Shown here in pieces: positions 52,807 to 62,875 of a stretch of 64,000 bases of DNA (positions are counted from its first letter, which is position 1; the number at the start of each line of letters is the position of its first letter). The notes beneath the pieces were generated by a model. That model was given only the letters and a program-made list of their open reading frames with translations. It did no database searches and was not told the DNA's origin. The translations under genes were made by a program, and so were the position numbers. Origin of the DNA: Zygosaccharomyces rouxii (Eukaryota; Ascomycota; Saccharomycetes; Saccharomycetales; Saccharomycetaceae). The stretch is from assembly GCF_000026365.1 (NCBI RefSeq), contig NC_012996.1, forward strand, positions 124,001 through 188,000, read 5' to 3'.

Positions 52807-53319
52807 ATGAAACCGGTATCACTTTACGGCGGCGCCCTTCGTACTGTTCTGCCTCCAGGGTTTATCGATGCCAGTTTACTACGACCTGTTCCCGATACGC
52901 AGGAAGTATATGTAAATGGTCGCCAAGAAGGTGAAGATTACGGAGACGGATTGGGATTAAATGAGAGTATTACTGTAGATCTACTGGAAAGAATTGAAGC
53001 TAGCAATGATGAAGATGCCTTAAAGGAACACGTGACTGAAATATTTGATCTCAATGGTTCCACCAACTGTCAAATGGATCAACTACATCGAATCAATTCG
53101 TCCGTATATGCATGTATAGCGCATGACGTTAATCTGGTACTTTGTGTAGGACTTATTAGACTTCCACAGTATGGAACAGACGTTGTAATCACGATAAACG
53201 TGCCTGGTCAAGCGGTGAGGACCGGAGAAGAACTACCCAAGGAAGTTCAGGCTACGAATAAGGTGCTGACGACCATTTTGAACCAATTCGAAGTAGTTGA
53301 CGGCTCTCTGTTTGTATAG
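52807..53319 (+). CDS. MOG1: Ran-binding nuclear import factor Mog1
   Basis: Small nuclear protein that binds Ran (Gsp1) and helps release its nucleotide during protein import. The protein has 170 residues (S. cerevisiae 218), shorter mainly in the N-terminus and central region. Conserved features are LYGGALRTVLPPGFIDAS, VPDTQEVYVN, NESITVDLLE and the later IRLPQYGTDVVITINVP. The last residues FEVVDGSLFV match the family end. An upstream ATG at 52722 opens an overlapping frame in another phase. It is tandem with HOC1 and orthologous to YJR074W. Confidence 0.93.
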   Translation: MKPVSLYGGALRTVLPPGFIDASLLRPVPDTQEVYVNGRQEGEDYGDGLGLNESITVDLLERIEASNDEDALKEHVTEIFDLNGSTNCQMDQLHRINSSVYACIAHDVNLVLCVGLIRLPQYGTDVVITINVPGQAVRTGEELPKEVQATNKVLTTILNQFEVVDGSLFV

Positions 53320-53478
53320 ATTTCTCTTGTAACAGACCCATTGTACTACCGTTACCAACAGACGTATTAAATGATTTTCGTCACAACGCGTTGGGCCTTT
53401 GCATATGTGCAAATGATGAGCTTTCTACCGTGGTGAATATATACAACAGTGTAACAGTTCCAAAAAGACTCCATAACG

Positions 53479-54666
53479 ATGGCTAAGTCCAGGGAAGGTG
53501 TTACTCTTAAGAGGTTGCTGCTGTTTATTATCCCCAGTATTGCATGTCTCGTACTCCTTTTCAGATTTTTCAACAATTCAAAGGCAGCTGATCTGCAGAA
53601 ACTGCTACAGAATTTACCCAAGGAAATCTCACAATCTATCAACCTCGCAGCAAGCCATCAGAAGAGTGATGCTGATTTGATTCAATCGTTTGAAAATTTG
53701 GCTAATGAACTGAAGAAAAAACAAGAGGATCAAGCTCGTGAATTTGAAAGACATAGACAAGAATTAGAGAAAAAACTGCAAGAGCTTAAACTATCACCAG
53801 AACATGCAACATTACGTGAAAAATTGGCCTACAATTTCAGATATGATGAAAGGAAAAGGTTCCCAGCCTACATCTGGCAAATTGGTGGTGTTTCAGGTAC
53901 TGAAGAATTGAAAAACTTGGAGGAGCAAGAAAGAAATTGGAGGGATAAAAATCCAGGTTTCGTTCATGAAATTGTCACTGATGAGATGATGAATGCACTT
54001 GTGCGTCACTATTTTTCCTCCGTGCCAGATGTTATTAATGCTTATAACGCATTGCCTTCAAAGGTTTTAAAGGTGGATTTCTTCAAATATTTGATCCTTT
54101 TAGCTCGTGGTGGTGTGTATGCAGATATAGACACCGATCCTTTACAACCTGTACCAAATTGGATTCCTGAAAATATGGACCCCGCTAATATCGGCTTAAT
54201 TGTTGGTGTGGAACACGAGGCTGAAAGTCCAGATTGGAGGTCTCGTTACGTGAGAAGATTACAATTGGGTACATGGATCATTCAAGCTAAACCTGGTCAT
54301 CCTGTGATTAGAGAGGTCGTTGCAAATATTACGGAAACAACTTTACAAAGGAAAAACGAAGGTACTTTGAACATTAATTTGAGAAGTGATAAGAATATCA
54401 TGACATGGACAGGTTCAGGTGTATGGACGGATGTAATTTTCTCTTATTTGAACGATTATTTGAGAAGTGGTAACACAGACAGGATTACATGGGGATGGTT
54501 CAACCAGTTGAAAGAGCCAAGACAAATCGCTGACATCCTAGCATTCCCACCATTCTCATTTAACGCCCCCAAGACCATTAACAACGATGATGTGAACAAG
54601 CCATTATATCTAATTCATCACCAAGCCAAGAAATCTTGGAAAACAGTACCTAAGCTAGAGAATTAA
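53479..54666 (+). CDS. HOC1: Golgi alpha-1,6-mannosyltransferase Hoc1
   Basis: Glycosyltransferase family 32 subunit of the M-Pol II mannan polymerase, related to Och1. The protein has 395 residues (S. cerevisiae 396). It is type II: short cytoplasmic tail, transmembrane anchor at about residues 11-30 (LLLFIIPSIACLVLLFRFF), then a coiled-coil stem rich in Lys, Glu and Gln (60-115). The DXD motif for Mn and GDP-mannose is at Asp216-Asp218 (YADIDTDPLQP). It is orthologous to YJR075W and sits 159 bases after MOG1. Confidence 0.97.
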   Translation: MAKSREGVTLKRLLLFIIPSIACLVLLFRFFNNSKAADLQKLLQNLPKEISQSINLAASHQKSDADLIQSFENLANELKKKQEDQAREFERHRQELEKKLQELKLSPEHATLREKLAYNFRYDERKRFPAYIWQIGGVSGTEELKNLEEQERNWRDKNPGFVHEIVTDEMMNALVRHYFSSVPDVINAYNALPSKVLKVDFFKYLILLARGGVYADIDTDPLQPVPNWIPENMDPANIGLIVGVEHEAESPDWRSRYVRRLQLGTWIIQAKPGHPVIREVVANITETTLQRKNEGTLNINLRSDKNIMTWTGSGVWTDVIFSYLNDYLRSGNTDRITWGWFNQLKEPRQIADILAFPPFSFNAPKTINNDDVNKPLYLIHHQAKKSWKTVPKLEN

Positions 54667-55057
54667 GTTAAGACAAGTTCAATTGAGTTTTGGAGTCTTT
54701 AATATTTTATTTCAGAGACGCCCAAGGCTCTACTAAAAACCGGGCATTAAGACTTTTTTCTTCAAATAGACAATCAGTTGTCCCTATCTAGTTGCTCATC
54801 ATTTAAAACTCCATAGTACTCAACTGTTCTCCTGAACAAAAGGAGCGCCATGCTCTCTTTCGAAAGGGAGAGAAAGAAGTCTTGGTCAATTACGATGAAC
54901 TTCCGCCTTTTATATGAAAAATTTCACTGAGCGAAGAAAATGGAAACGTCAAGAAAAGTCGCAAGGAACGAATATGTATATACATTTTCAATAATAGTAT
55001 ATTTTAATTTAACTATATTTTAGTTTAATTCATGTTAACTTAATTTATTCCAAAACA
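54667..55057. other. Convergent spacer HOC1/CDC11
   Basis: 391 bases between two 3' ends. A short inverted repeat (CTCTCTTTCGAAAGGGAGAG) lies near 54852-54871 and could form a small hairpin. The right half is very AT-rich. No gene or RNA is recognised. Confidence 0.6.
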
Positions 55058-56305
55058 CTAGAGATCTAGCTCTTGCTTCATGCGCGCCTCTTTCTCGAGC
55101 CTGTCCTCGATATCTCTTAATTCTTGTTCTCTCATTAACAATTCTTTCCTTTTGTAAATCAGTTCCTGCTGCACTCTTTCTTCAAAGGCTCTTAACCTTT
55201 CCTCTTCTAATTTTATTTGTTCTTCACGGGCCAAATATGTATCTTGAGAGTTAGATTCTTGACGATGAGGGGCAGATTCATTATTACTGGGAGGGAGTGT
55301 ATGATCGCTGCCATTAGCGTGTTGTTGTTGTGTGCCGTAACTTTGTGATGGTGCACCACGTCTCGAATCCACATCATTTGTTCTGGATGAAGACCTGGTA
55401 TGAGGCACAGATTCTCCTGACAGTGCCTCCGTTCTGTACCTTTCATAAAGAATTTCATGTGTATAATCCTTTAATTCGTGTAGATGGGATATCAATAGCG
55501 TATTTCTCAGTACGACAAAATCAGAAATCGATGCATCTTCTACGTCCAGTGTACCCCATGGGTATTTTCTACCTCTAATCACTGTCCCATCCGGTAACTC
55601 GTCCACATCATTGGATCCAATGATGGAAAATGGTGTCAATGAACGTAGATAAGTGTTTGTACGGTAATCCTCATCAGAAATGTCATCCTCGTCAAAGGGG
55701 AAATAATATATAGGTAACTGGAATTTGTCAATATCATCCATAATGAGCCTTTTGTTCAACTTCAATTCCTCTGGCGTCAATGAATCGCTTTTGCTGATAA
55801 CAGGGATCACATTGACGATAGGTCCCAACTGTCTCATAACCTCTACATCAATTTCTTTCAGTCCGTGTCCTGTTGGATTGATCAAGTAGAGACAAGCGTG
55901 TACTCTACCATCTTTAAAACGCGGATTTCTTCTCACTCTTGATTCTTCTAACAAAATTTCGTCATATTGATGACGGATATAGTCAGAAATCAATTCAAAT
56001 GAAGGAGTATTATCAAGCGAATCTCCGAATCCTGGCGTGTCAATGATATTTAACTGTATCTTAACGCCTTCATCGTCTTCCAATTCGACAGTCTCCTCTC
56101 TCAATTGCAATTCAATGTCAGTAGAGGTATCAGTTGGTAGCATTACGGTTGTAGAGACGTCAACAACTTGTTGTCCACATAACGTATTGATGAATGTGGA
56201 TCTACCAGTACCGGATTGTCCCACCACCATAACGGTGAAATTAATACCTCTTTTTAGGTGCTTTCTTTTCCTCAAAGTTGAGGATGCCTCGATAATGCTT
56301 GCCAT
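55058..56305 (-). CDS. CDC11: Septin Cdc11
   Basis: Terminal subunit of the septin octamer that forms the bud-neck filaments. From ATG 56305 it has 415 residues, exactly the S. cerevisiae length. The in-frame TTG at 56317 is not used. A basic phosphoinositide-binding stretch (LRKRKHLKRG, 11-20) precedes the P-loop GQSGTGRS (29-36). G3 is DTPGFGD, and G4 is replaced by SKSD in VISKSDSLT. As in S. cerevisiae, the Walker Lys is Arg (GRS). The C-terminal coiled coil (about 355-415) starts REEQIKLEEERL. It is divergent from TRP3 and orthologous to YJR076C. Confidence 0.98.
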   Translation of the reverse strand: MASIIEASSTLRKRKHLKRGINFTVMVVGQSGTGRSTFINTLCGQQVVDVSTTVMLPTDTSTDIELQLREETVELEDDEGVKIQLNIIDTPGFGDSLDNTPSFELISDYIRHQYDEILLEESRVRRNPRFKDGRVHACLYLINPTGHGLKEIDVEVMRQLGPIVNVIPVISKSDSLTPEELKLNKRLIMDDIDKFQLPIYYFPFDEDDISDEDYRTNTYLRSLTPFSIIGSNDVDELPDGTVIRGRKYPWGTLDVEDASISDFVVLRNTLLISHLHELKDYTHEILYERYRTEALSGESVPHTRSSSRTNDVDSRRGAPSQSYGTQQQHANGSDHTLPPSNNESAPHRQESNSQDTYLAREEQIKLEEERLRAFEERVQQELIYKRKELLMREQELRDIEDRLEKEARMKQELDL

Positions 56306-56639
56306 TGTTGAATTCAATCAATTGAAGCCTTCACTGAGTGTCTTCTCCTTTGTAGATGTGTTATTAGTGTTGTTAACGTATTTAGTTGTAGTTTGATTTG
56401 GTGATCATTGAAACACGTCAAGAATATGGATCGAGAAGATAGGGTAAAAAAAAACAAAAATGAAAAATTCAGTCACGTGCACACTAGAAATTTTAGGTCA
56501 CATGTTTTTCACGTGATAATGAAAAATTCTGACAAAATATCCGATGACCAATATTATAACCAGTATGAAGACTCATCAATACTCATCAATACTCGAGATT
56601 ATTCCACTTATACCTCCATCCAAGGCTCTTCATATCAAT
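56306..56639. promoter_or_regulatory. Divergent CDC11/TRP3 promoter region
   Basis: 334 bases with two CACGTG boxes at 56474-56479 and 56510-56515, the second as TCACGTGA. A near Gcn4 site (AGACTCA, one mismatch) lies at 56569-56575. There is a perfect 10-base tandem repeat ACTCATCAAT at 56571-56590. Upstream in-frame ATGs at 56544 and 56565 lie in this region. No further gene is seen. Confidence 0.6.
56571..56590. repeat. Perfect 10-base tandem duplication in the TRP3 leader
   Basis: ACTCATCAAT occurs twice directly, then starts a third time as ACTC. The first copy overlaps the near-consensus Gcn4 site. The two copies raise the count of partial Gcn4-like half sites (ACTCA). Confidence 0.85.
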
Positions 56640-58091
56640 ATGGCAGCTCGTAAAGTGATTTTAATCGATAACTACGATTCATTTACCTGGAACGTTTACC
56701 AATACCTTTGTGAAGGAGGTGCCGATGTCGAAGTGTACCGTAATGATAAAATTACTGTTGATGGTATTATTGCCTTAAACCCTGATATGTTGGTGATATC
56801 ACCTGGTCCTGGTCACCCAAAAACAGATTCAGGTATCTCTAGAGACTGCATAAGAAAATTTGCTGGTAAGATCCCCATCTTTGGTATATGCATGGGGGAA
56901 CAATGTATGTTTGACGTATTCGGTGGTCAAGTGGAATACGCTGGTGAAATTGTTCACGGTAAGACTTCTCTAGTGAACCACGATAATAAAGGTCTTTTCA
57001 AAAATATTCCTCAAGGTGTGGCGGTTACCAGATACCATTCTTTGGCCGGTAGTGCAGTTACAGTCCCAGAGGAACTGGAAGTATCCGCCACATTAGAAAA
57101 TGGGATTATTATGGGTGTAAGACATAAGAAGTATACGATAGAGGGAGTCCAATTCCACCCGGAATCGATTCTTACCGAAGAAGGACACCTAATGATTGAA
57201 AACATGCTAAATGTGTATGGTGGTACTTGGGAAGAAAATGAGAAGAAGGACACCAGGGGGCAAAGTGGATCCATTCTTGATCGGATTTATGCCCAGCGTC
57301 GTGAGGATGTAGACGCTCAGAGTCATATCGCAGGTTTTACAACAAAAGATTTGGAGACAAATTTCCAGTTAGGATTGGCGCCCACTGTACAAGATTTCTA
57401 CCAAAGATTGAAAAATAGTCCTGGTAGGGCCGCTGTTCTGGCTGAAGTGAAACGTGCGTCGCCTTCCAAGGGTGATATCTGTCCCGATGCTAATTCTGCT
57501 CAACAAGCATTGAGATACGCTAAAGCCGGTGCAGCCACCATATCGGTACTCACAGAACCACACTGGTTCAAAGGTAGTTTGCAGGATATGATCAATGTCA
57601 GAAAGGCTTTAGACGTGGAATTTAGCTCGAATCCCAAAGGGAGACCATGTGTTCTACGCAAAGAGTTCGTGTTCTGCAAATACCAAATTTTAGAGGCAAG
57701 ATTGGCTGGTGCGGATACCGTTCTTTTGATTGTTAAGATGCTTTCACAGGATGAACTGGTGGAATTATATCAATACGCCACAAAGGAAATGGGGTTTGAA
57801 CCATTGGTGGAAGTTAACACAAAACAAGAGATGGAACGTGCTCTTCAGATTGGCGCCAAGATCATTGGTGTTAACAATAGAGATTTACATTCTTTCACGG
57901 TTGACTTGGATACAACTAGTAATTTGGTGGATTCTGTACCAAAGGACGTTTTATTAATTGCACTTTCTGGTATTACTACAGCCCAGGATGCCGAGAAGTA
58001 TAAAAGTGAGGGGGTTCACGGATTCTTAGTCGGTGAAGCTCTGATGAGAAGCTCTGACCCAAGCACTTTCATCCGCCAATTAACAGCATAA
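56640..58091 (+). CDS. TRP3: Bifunctional anthranilate synthase glutaminase/indole-3-glycerol phosphate synthase Trp3
   Basis: Provides the glutamine amidotransferase subunit for Trp2 and catalyses the fourth step of tryptophan synthesis. From ATG 56640 it has 483 residues (S. cerevisiae 484). In-frame ATGs at 56544 and 56565 would add up to 32 residues without a family counterpart. The N-terminal GATase has oxyanion/nucleophile motif [11 protein letters not shown] with Cys84, and [14 protein letters not shown] with the catalytic His and Glu. The IGPS domain (about 225-483) has [22 protein letters not shown], and [10 protein letters not shown]. It is orthologous to YKL211C. Confidence 0.98.
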   Translation: MAARKVILIDNYDSFTWNVYQYLCEGGADVEVYRNDKITVDGIIALNPDMLVISPGPGHPKTDSGISRDCIRKFAGKIPIFGICMGEQCMFDVFGGQVEYAGEIVHGKTSLVNHDNKGLFKNIPQGVAVTRYHSLAGSAVTVPEELEVSATLENGIIMGVRHKKYTIEGVQFHPESILTEEGHLMIENMLNVYGGTWEENEKKDTRGQSGSILDRIYAQRREDVDAQSHIAGFTTKDLETNFQLGLAPTVQDFYQRLKNSPGRAAVLAEVKRASPSKGDICPDANSAQQALRYAKAGAATISVLTEPHWFKGSLQDMINVRKALDVEFSSNPKGRPCVLRKEFVFCKYQILEARLAGADTVLLIVKMLSQDELVELYQYATKEMGFEPLVEVNTKQEMERALQIGAKIIGVNNRDLHSFTVDLDTTSNLVDSVPKDVLLIALSGITTAQDAEKYKSEGVHGFLVGEALMRSSDPSTFIRQLTA

Positions 58092-58332
58092 ATGTTATGT
58101 GGAATGAGAAAATTTTAATTGTAATTTAAGTTGGCTGCCCTTTCCCATAGAAAAAAATGGACTATAGATCAGGTACCTACTGACATACATATATAACAAT
58201 CGATACGACGTGATACTACAAAGTCACTTGGCTCTTTTGAATGAAGTAAAGTAAAAGTAAAAGTAAAGGAATGGAAAAAAATGACAAAAAAATCCGTCTT
58301 ATCCTTGAAACGATTATTCATTTCACTTTAAC

Positions 58333-60201
58333 CTAGTCCTTCTTGGAAGCGCCAGGTTTCATAAACCTTGGGTTTTTAATGTATTTAACACCTTCGTGAC
58401 TTTTATCCTTATTACGGGAGTGTTGGGTCACTAAGAACCCAACGTCAACCAACTTAGGCCAGTTCACATATTGGATACCATCAGTCACCAGGTTGAAAAA
58501 GGCAAATGCAAATATTACAGAGGCACCTAGGAAGAACGCCATATTTTTTTTGCTGGTGAATTCACCCTTTGGGAAAACCACGGTTGCTCCCAAGACGGTC
58601 AAGGCAGCATAGAGCACCAATGGAATCACTTGGACACTAAATGGTCTACTGTCAGCGAATGGAGATTTCAAAGATGCCATGTAGGGTCTAAAGTTGCCCA
58701 GGAACAAGTCATAAGAATCCTGTCTAGGACCATCTGACAAATTGTTTTTGTAATAACGAGTGGCAGAATTGATAAAATCGTTAAGTGCCCCCATTTTGGT
58801 ACGTTTACCGGTTCTGGTGAAATCAGTCTTTAGGGCACCAGTACCAGAGTAAGAACAACTGACGGCATCTGCATTATCAGCCCAAAGACTTTGGAATGCC
58901 AACAAGAGTGAAGAACTGTTTTCCCATGGTTCATCATCAGGGATGACACCTGCCGTCTCCAATTCTTTTTGTAAGACCCAATGAGCGAGCACAGATTGAA
59001 CCACATTGGTTCTATCCAAACAATCCATACAGTTGGTTCTCACGGCTGATTTCTGTTCATTAACAACCCTCTTTATGGTACCTTCAGATGAAATGATAGC
59101 ATGGAAGAAATCGCTATTTTTCAGGCCCATATTGGATAGGTGATCAATTAGTAGTTTGACTCTGTGCCATTTCATACCGCTGCATTCATGGTGGAAATCA
59201 AAGTATACATAGTGGATCTTGGGGTCATCAAGTGCGTTTACAGTGGATTCATAGGCATCTTTGACAGGCAGTTCGTGACCTGATTGGTTAACCAAATTGA
59301 CTAGATAGTTTTCACCATACAATGCCTTTTGTTCAGCGAAGTGTTTTTCAGCAGCATCTAGTGATGAACCTTCCTTAAGCACTAACTGTGGTTTGTATTT
59401 CAAATCGTTAATTTCAGCCCAATAAACAGGAACAGAACCTCTGGTCTGCAGGAACGAAAACAAGTGGGAAACGGATGCAGTGTTTGTCTGGACGACAAGC
59501 ACCTGCTCAGTTTCGTTGAAATTGCTCACGTTACCTTGCTCATCAATACCACGTCTGAAATATCTGGTACCAGCTCTAAATCTGCTACGTCTGGAGATCA
59601 ACCCAACTGAAATTGGAGTCGATCTAAAGATATAATCCACTAATTTGACATAACCGTAAATTACAGGTTGAATGAATTCTCCAGCAGCAGCATCTTTAGC
59701 TGACAATTCTTGCAATTCTTGGGTCAAATAATGATTCCAAAAGAATCTACTATCAGTAGTCTTCCACGATGGTTTGGTAATAGATGCATTCCTCTGGAAC
59801 GAATTTGTCAAGTCATAAGTATAGGAAAAATAAAGAGTAGCCTTGTTAAGCTGCAATTTTAGGAGTCTCAAATATTCTGATTCATCAGAATCAATTCTTG
59901 CTTTCTCCTTAGCGGGAACAATCAAATGCTCGACTACTTTATGAATCAAATGATCATTGATCCTACCAGCCTCTTCCACTTTCGATGCAATAACCGCATA
60001 TTTGTTTAACTTTAATCTGATAAAACCAAGTAATGCAGGAATCTTGGTGATATTACCCTCGACTGGAAATTCCTCCAAACCTTCTACTCTGACAGCTTGT
60101 TCCTGGTCTGACAAGTGTATAACAGCATCCTTCTTAGAAGGGGTAGTAGACCTAAACAAAAGCCCTTCAGAAGTCTTGGCAAATAAAAGCGGTCCACCCA
60201 T
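58333..60201 (-). CDS. SAC1: Phosphoinositide phosphatase Sac1
   Basis: Integral ER/Golgi lipid phosphatase, mainly acting on phosphatidylinositol 4-phosphate at contact sites. The protein has 622 residues (S. cerevisiae 623). The catalytic CX5R motif is Cys391 to Arg397 in RTNCMDCLDRTN. Two transmembrane helices lie near residues 520-540 and 550-572 before a basic tail. Motifs QTRGSVPVYWAEINDLKYKP and FDFHHECSGMKW are typical. It is convergent with TRP3 and orthologous to YKL212W. Confidence 0.98.
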   Translation of the reverse strand: MGGPLLFAKTSEGLLFRSTTPSKKDAVIHLSDQEQAVRVEGLEEFPVEGNITKIPALLGFIRLKLNKYAVIASKVEEAGRINDHLIHKVVEHLIVPAKEKARIDSDESEYLRLLKLQLNKATLYFSYTYDLTNSFQRNASITKPSWKTTDSRFFWNHYLTQELQELSAKDAAAGEFIQPVIYGYVKLVDYIFRSTPISVGLISRRSRFRAGTRYFRRGIDEQGNVSNFNETEQVLVVQTNTASVSHLFSFLQTRGSVPVYWAEINDLKYKPQLVLKEGSSLDAAEKHFAEQKALYGENYLVNLVNQSGHELPVKDAYESTVNALDDPKIHYVYFDFHHECSGMKWHRVKLLIDHLSNMGLKNSDFFHAIISSEGTIKRVVNEQKSAVRTNCMDCLDRTNVVQSVLAHWVLQKELETAGVIPDDEPWENSSSLLLAFQSLWADNADAVSCSYSGTGALKTDFTRTGKRTKMGALNDFINSATRYYKNNLSDGPRQDSYDLFLGNFRPYMASLKSPFADSRPFSVQVIPLVLYAALTVLGATVVFPKGEFTSKKNMAFFLGASVIFAFAFFNLVTDGIQYVNWPKLVDVGFLVTQHSRNKDKSHEGVKYIKNPRFMKPGASKKD

Positions 60202-60508
60202 CGTTTACCACAATTCGAACTTGCTAAATCGATTTAAAACTATATCAACCTGTAGAAATAAGTCCCTCGAGTTCTAAAACTCGTTCTCTTCAGTTTCAAA
60301 TAGATCCCTGTTTTTTGTGAAGCAAAGTTCAGGTAGTTATGCTTTTATATCGTACAGCTGGGTTCCCCTTGAAGAAACAAGAGAAAGCAGCGAGAACAGG
60401 TCAACGGAAGAACAATCCACAACGAGCAGGCCAAGCCCAAAGGAAATCTGACAATCAGAAAACTTCGACTGCTCAGTGTTAATTAGAATCAGAACAAATC
60501 CTACTGTC
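60202..60508. other. Divergent intergenic region SAC1/DOA1
   Basis: 307 bases with purine-rich and mixed sequence. It includes an in-frame extension of DOA1 back to a GTG at 60476, judged untranslated. No named factor site or extra gene is recognised. Confidence 0.55.
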
Positions 60509-62686
60509 ATGTATCAACTAAGTGCTACTTTACAGGGCCACACTCAAGATGTCAAGGATGTGGTTGTCCTAAGCAATGAACAGTTGGGCAGTGTCTCTAG
60601 AGATGGTAGTGTTATGATATGGAATCTAGGTACAGACGGCCAATGGCAAGGTATAGTAGTTCAGAAGAGAGATCTCTTTGTGAACAGCTGTTGTTATAGA
60701 TCTCAAGATGCCATTGTATTTTACGGTTCTAAGGATGGATTGATTAATGGAGTGCCCGTATATGGTAAATTGGGTGAAGATCCCGTTTACACGTTGATTG
60801 GACATGGATCAAATGTATGCTGCTTGAGCACTGACGGTGACAACGTTTTGAGTGGTAGTTGGGATAAGACTGCAAAAGTATGGGAAAATGGCGTAGTAAA
60901 ATGGGATCTACAGGGCCATTCTGCATCTGTCTGGGACATTAAAGCCATTCCTACAATGCCAGGCCACTATTTGACGGCTTCTGCAGATAAAACAATCAAA
61001 CTTTGGCAAGGTTCACAGTGTATCAAGACATTTACCGGGATTCATGACGATGTGGTCAGACACTTAGAAATCATAAATTCTGATGAATTTGTCAGTTGTT
61101 CTAATGATGGTAAAATCAAAATTTCCAATTTTCAAGGTGTGGTTCAAAGAACTTTAGAAGGTCACGAAAGTTTTGTGTATAGCGTGAAAGCTTTCCCAAA
61201 TGGTGATTTAGTCAGTTGTGGTGAAGATAGGTCCGTTAGAATTTGGACGTCTAGTGGCCATTTGAAGCAAGTGATAACAGTACCGGCGATCTCTGTTTGG
61301 TGTGTAGACATTTTACCCAATAATGACATTGTGGTTGGTACCAGTGATAGCATATTGAGGGTCTTCACACAAGATGAGAAGAGAATTGCCTCGCAGGAGC
61401 AGATTAAAGAATTCCAGGAACAATTGCAAGGCTCCTCCATAAACTCGCAAGTAATGGGGGTCGATGAGTCGAAATTGTCACCTTTCGAAGTTCTACAGGC
61501 ACCTGGTAAAAAAGAAGGCCAAATTGTTGTGGTCAAGGCCCCCAATGGAGTAGTTGAAGCACATCAGTACTCTCAAGGTCAGTGGATGAAAGTTGGTGAT
61601 GTAGTATCTTCTTCTGGAAGTGATCAAAAGAAAGAATTTCAAGGAAAGTTGTACGATTACGTTTTTGATGTTGATATCGAAGAAGGCCAACCACCTTTGA
61701 AGCTTCCTGTTAACGCTAATGATAATGCCTATACGGTTGCAGATCAGTTTTTGGCTCGTTACGATTTGCCTGCAAGTTATAGAGACCAGGTAGTGAACTT
61801 CATCTTCCAAAACACAAGTGGAGTTTCCTTGGATCCAACTGGAGCCCCAGGAGGTTCGGCTGTACCACAACAACCAGCACAACCAACACAGACAATACAA
61901 CCGCCACCACTTGCAGAGGGGCTCAAGATTCTGCCCGTGAAGCAGTATTTGTCACTCACTAATTACAACCCAGATTCCATATTCATGGGAATTACAAAAT
62001 TAAATGCCAAGGAACAGACATTTAGCGATGAAGATTTGGCCCAAATGGGTACTGCATTGCATGACTTGGAACACAACTGGGAGGTCTTGTACCTTTTCGC
62101 TCTAACGATGAGATCTAAATGGGCGGTTAAGACACCCGCATACGATATCCTGAGATTAGTTGTATCCAAACTTTCTTCTTCTGATGATATTAGTGAATTT
62201 GTTGAAGAAGGACTAGGTAACAAGAACATTGCAATTGCCATGCTTACAGTAAGAATCTTTGCCAACTGCTTCCAAAACGAAAAATGGGGGATTGATCTCT
62301 TGTCTTCTCCTAAAGTCTACAATTCTCTCTTTGAAACCATCGAAACTAATTTTGAAGATGCTAAGGCCCAGCAATTACAGAATTTGGCCATAGCAGTTGC
62401 TACATTGCTTTTCAACTACAGTGCTCTAATAGTGCAGGATCCTGTCAAATTGGCTGATGCAGTGGCACCCATCTCTGATGCACTGAATACTAAATTTGGT
62501 ACTCACGAAACCTTCCAAGCTTCAGAAGAAGCCGCATACCGGTTATTGGTCGCCTTTGGTAACTTGTCCACGGTTGAACCTACTCTAAAGCAGTTCGCAG
62601 GCTCCATCTCCTGGATTAAAAACATAAAGGCATACTACGGGAACATCCCCAGATTTCAAGACATTCTGGTCGACATTGGAGCCTAA
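60509..62686 (+). CDS. DOA1: Cdc48 cofactor Doa1/Ufd3
   Basis: Ubiquitin- and Cdc48-binding protein that maintains free ubiquitin and acts in endosomal sorting and mitochondrial degradation. From ATG 60509 it has 725 residues (S. cerevisiae 715). A seven-bladed WD40 propeller covers residues 1-300 (repeats such as GHGSNVCCLSTDGDNVLSGSWDKTAKVW). The PFU ubiquitin-binding domain is at about 345-445. The PUL domain, an Armadillo-like Cdc48 anchor, is at about 475-725. Between them is a Gln/Pro-rich linker (PQQPAQPTQTIQPPP). It is orthologous to YKL213C. Confidence 0.96.
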   Translation: MYQLSATLQGHTQDVKDVVVLSNEQLGSVSRDGSVMIWNLGTDGQWQGIVVQKRDLFVNSCCYRSQDAIVFYGSKDGLINGVPVYGKLGEDPVYTLIGHGSNVCCLSTDGDNVLSGSWDKTAKVWENGVVKWDLQGHSASVWDIKAIPTMPGHYLTASADKTIKLWQGSQCIKTFTGIHDDVVRHLEIINSDEFVSCSNDGKIKISNFQGVVQRTLEGHESFVYSVKAFPNGDLVSCGEDRSVRIWTSSGHLKQVITVPAISVWCVDILPNNDIVVGTSDSILRVFTQDEKRIASQEQIKEFQEQLQGSSINSQVMGVDESKLSPFEVLQAPGKKEGQIVVVKAPNGVVEAHQYSQGQWMKVGDVVSSSGSDQKKEFQGKLYDYVFDVDIEEGQPPLKLPVNANDNAYTVADQFLARYDLPASYRDQVVNFIFQNTSGVSLDPTGAPGGSAVPQQPAQPTQTIQPPPLAEGLKILPVKQYLSLTNYNPDSIFMGITKLNAKEQTFSDEDLAQMGTALHDLEHNWEVLYLFALTMRSKWAVKTPAYDILRLVVSKLSSSDDISEFVEEGLGNKNIAIAMLTVRIFANCFQNEKWGIDLLSSPKVYNSLFETIETNFEDAKAQQLQNLAIAVATLLFNYSALIVQDPVKLADAVAPISDALNTKFGTHETFQASEEAAYRLLVAFGNLSTVEPTLKQFAGSISWIKNIKAYYGNIPRFQDILVDIGA

Positions 62687-62875
62687 AACTCTTTACTACA
62701 TATCTGACTATATAGTGACCATAAATATATACATTATTCATATTTCAGTATGATGTACGGGTGTTGTTTTCAACTTTATGCAAACCAAGCGAATAGAAGA
62801 GCTTAGGGAGCCCAGAAGTTGATCAAGTACACATGAAGGAAGATAAAAAGCCAAGCGAGAGTATATTTGTCCGCT

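Noticed and set aside
53367..53642. 91-codon minus-strand frame overlapping the HOC1 start
   Set aside because: It is antisense to the conserved HOC1 N-terminus and shows no recognisable motif.
54852..54871. Palindrome in the HOC1/CDC11 spacer as a bacterial-type terminator
   Set aside because: Yeast Pol II does not use hairpin terminators. It was noted only as a short inverted repeat.
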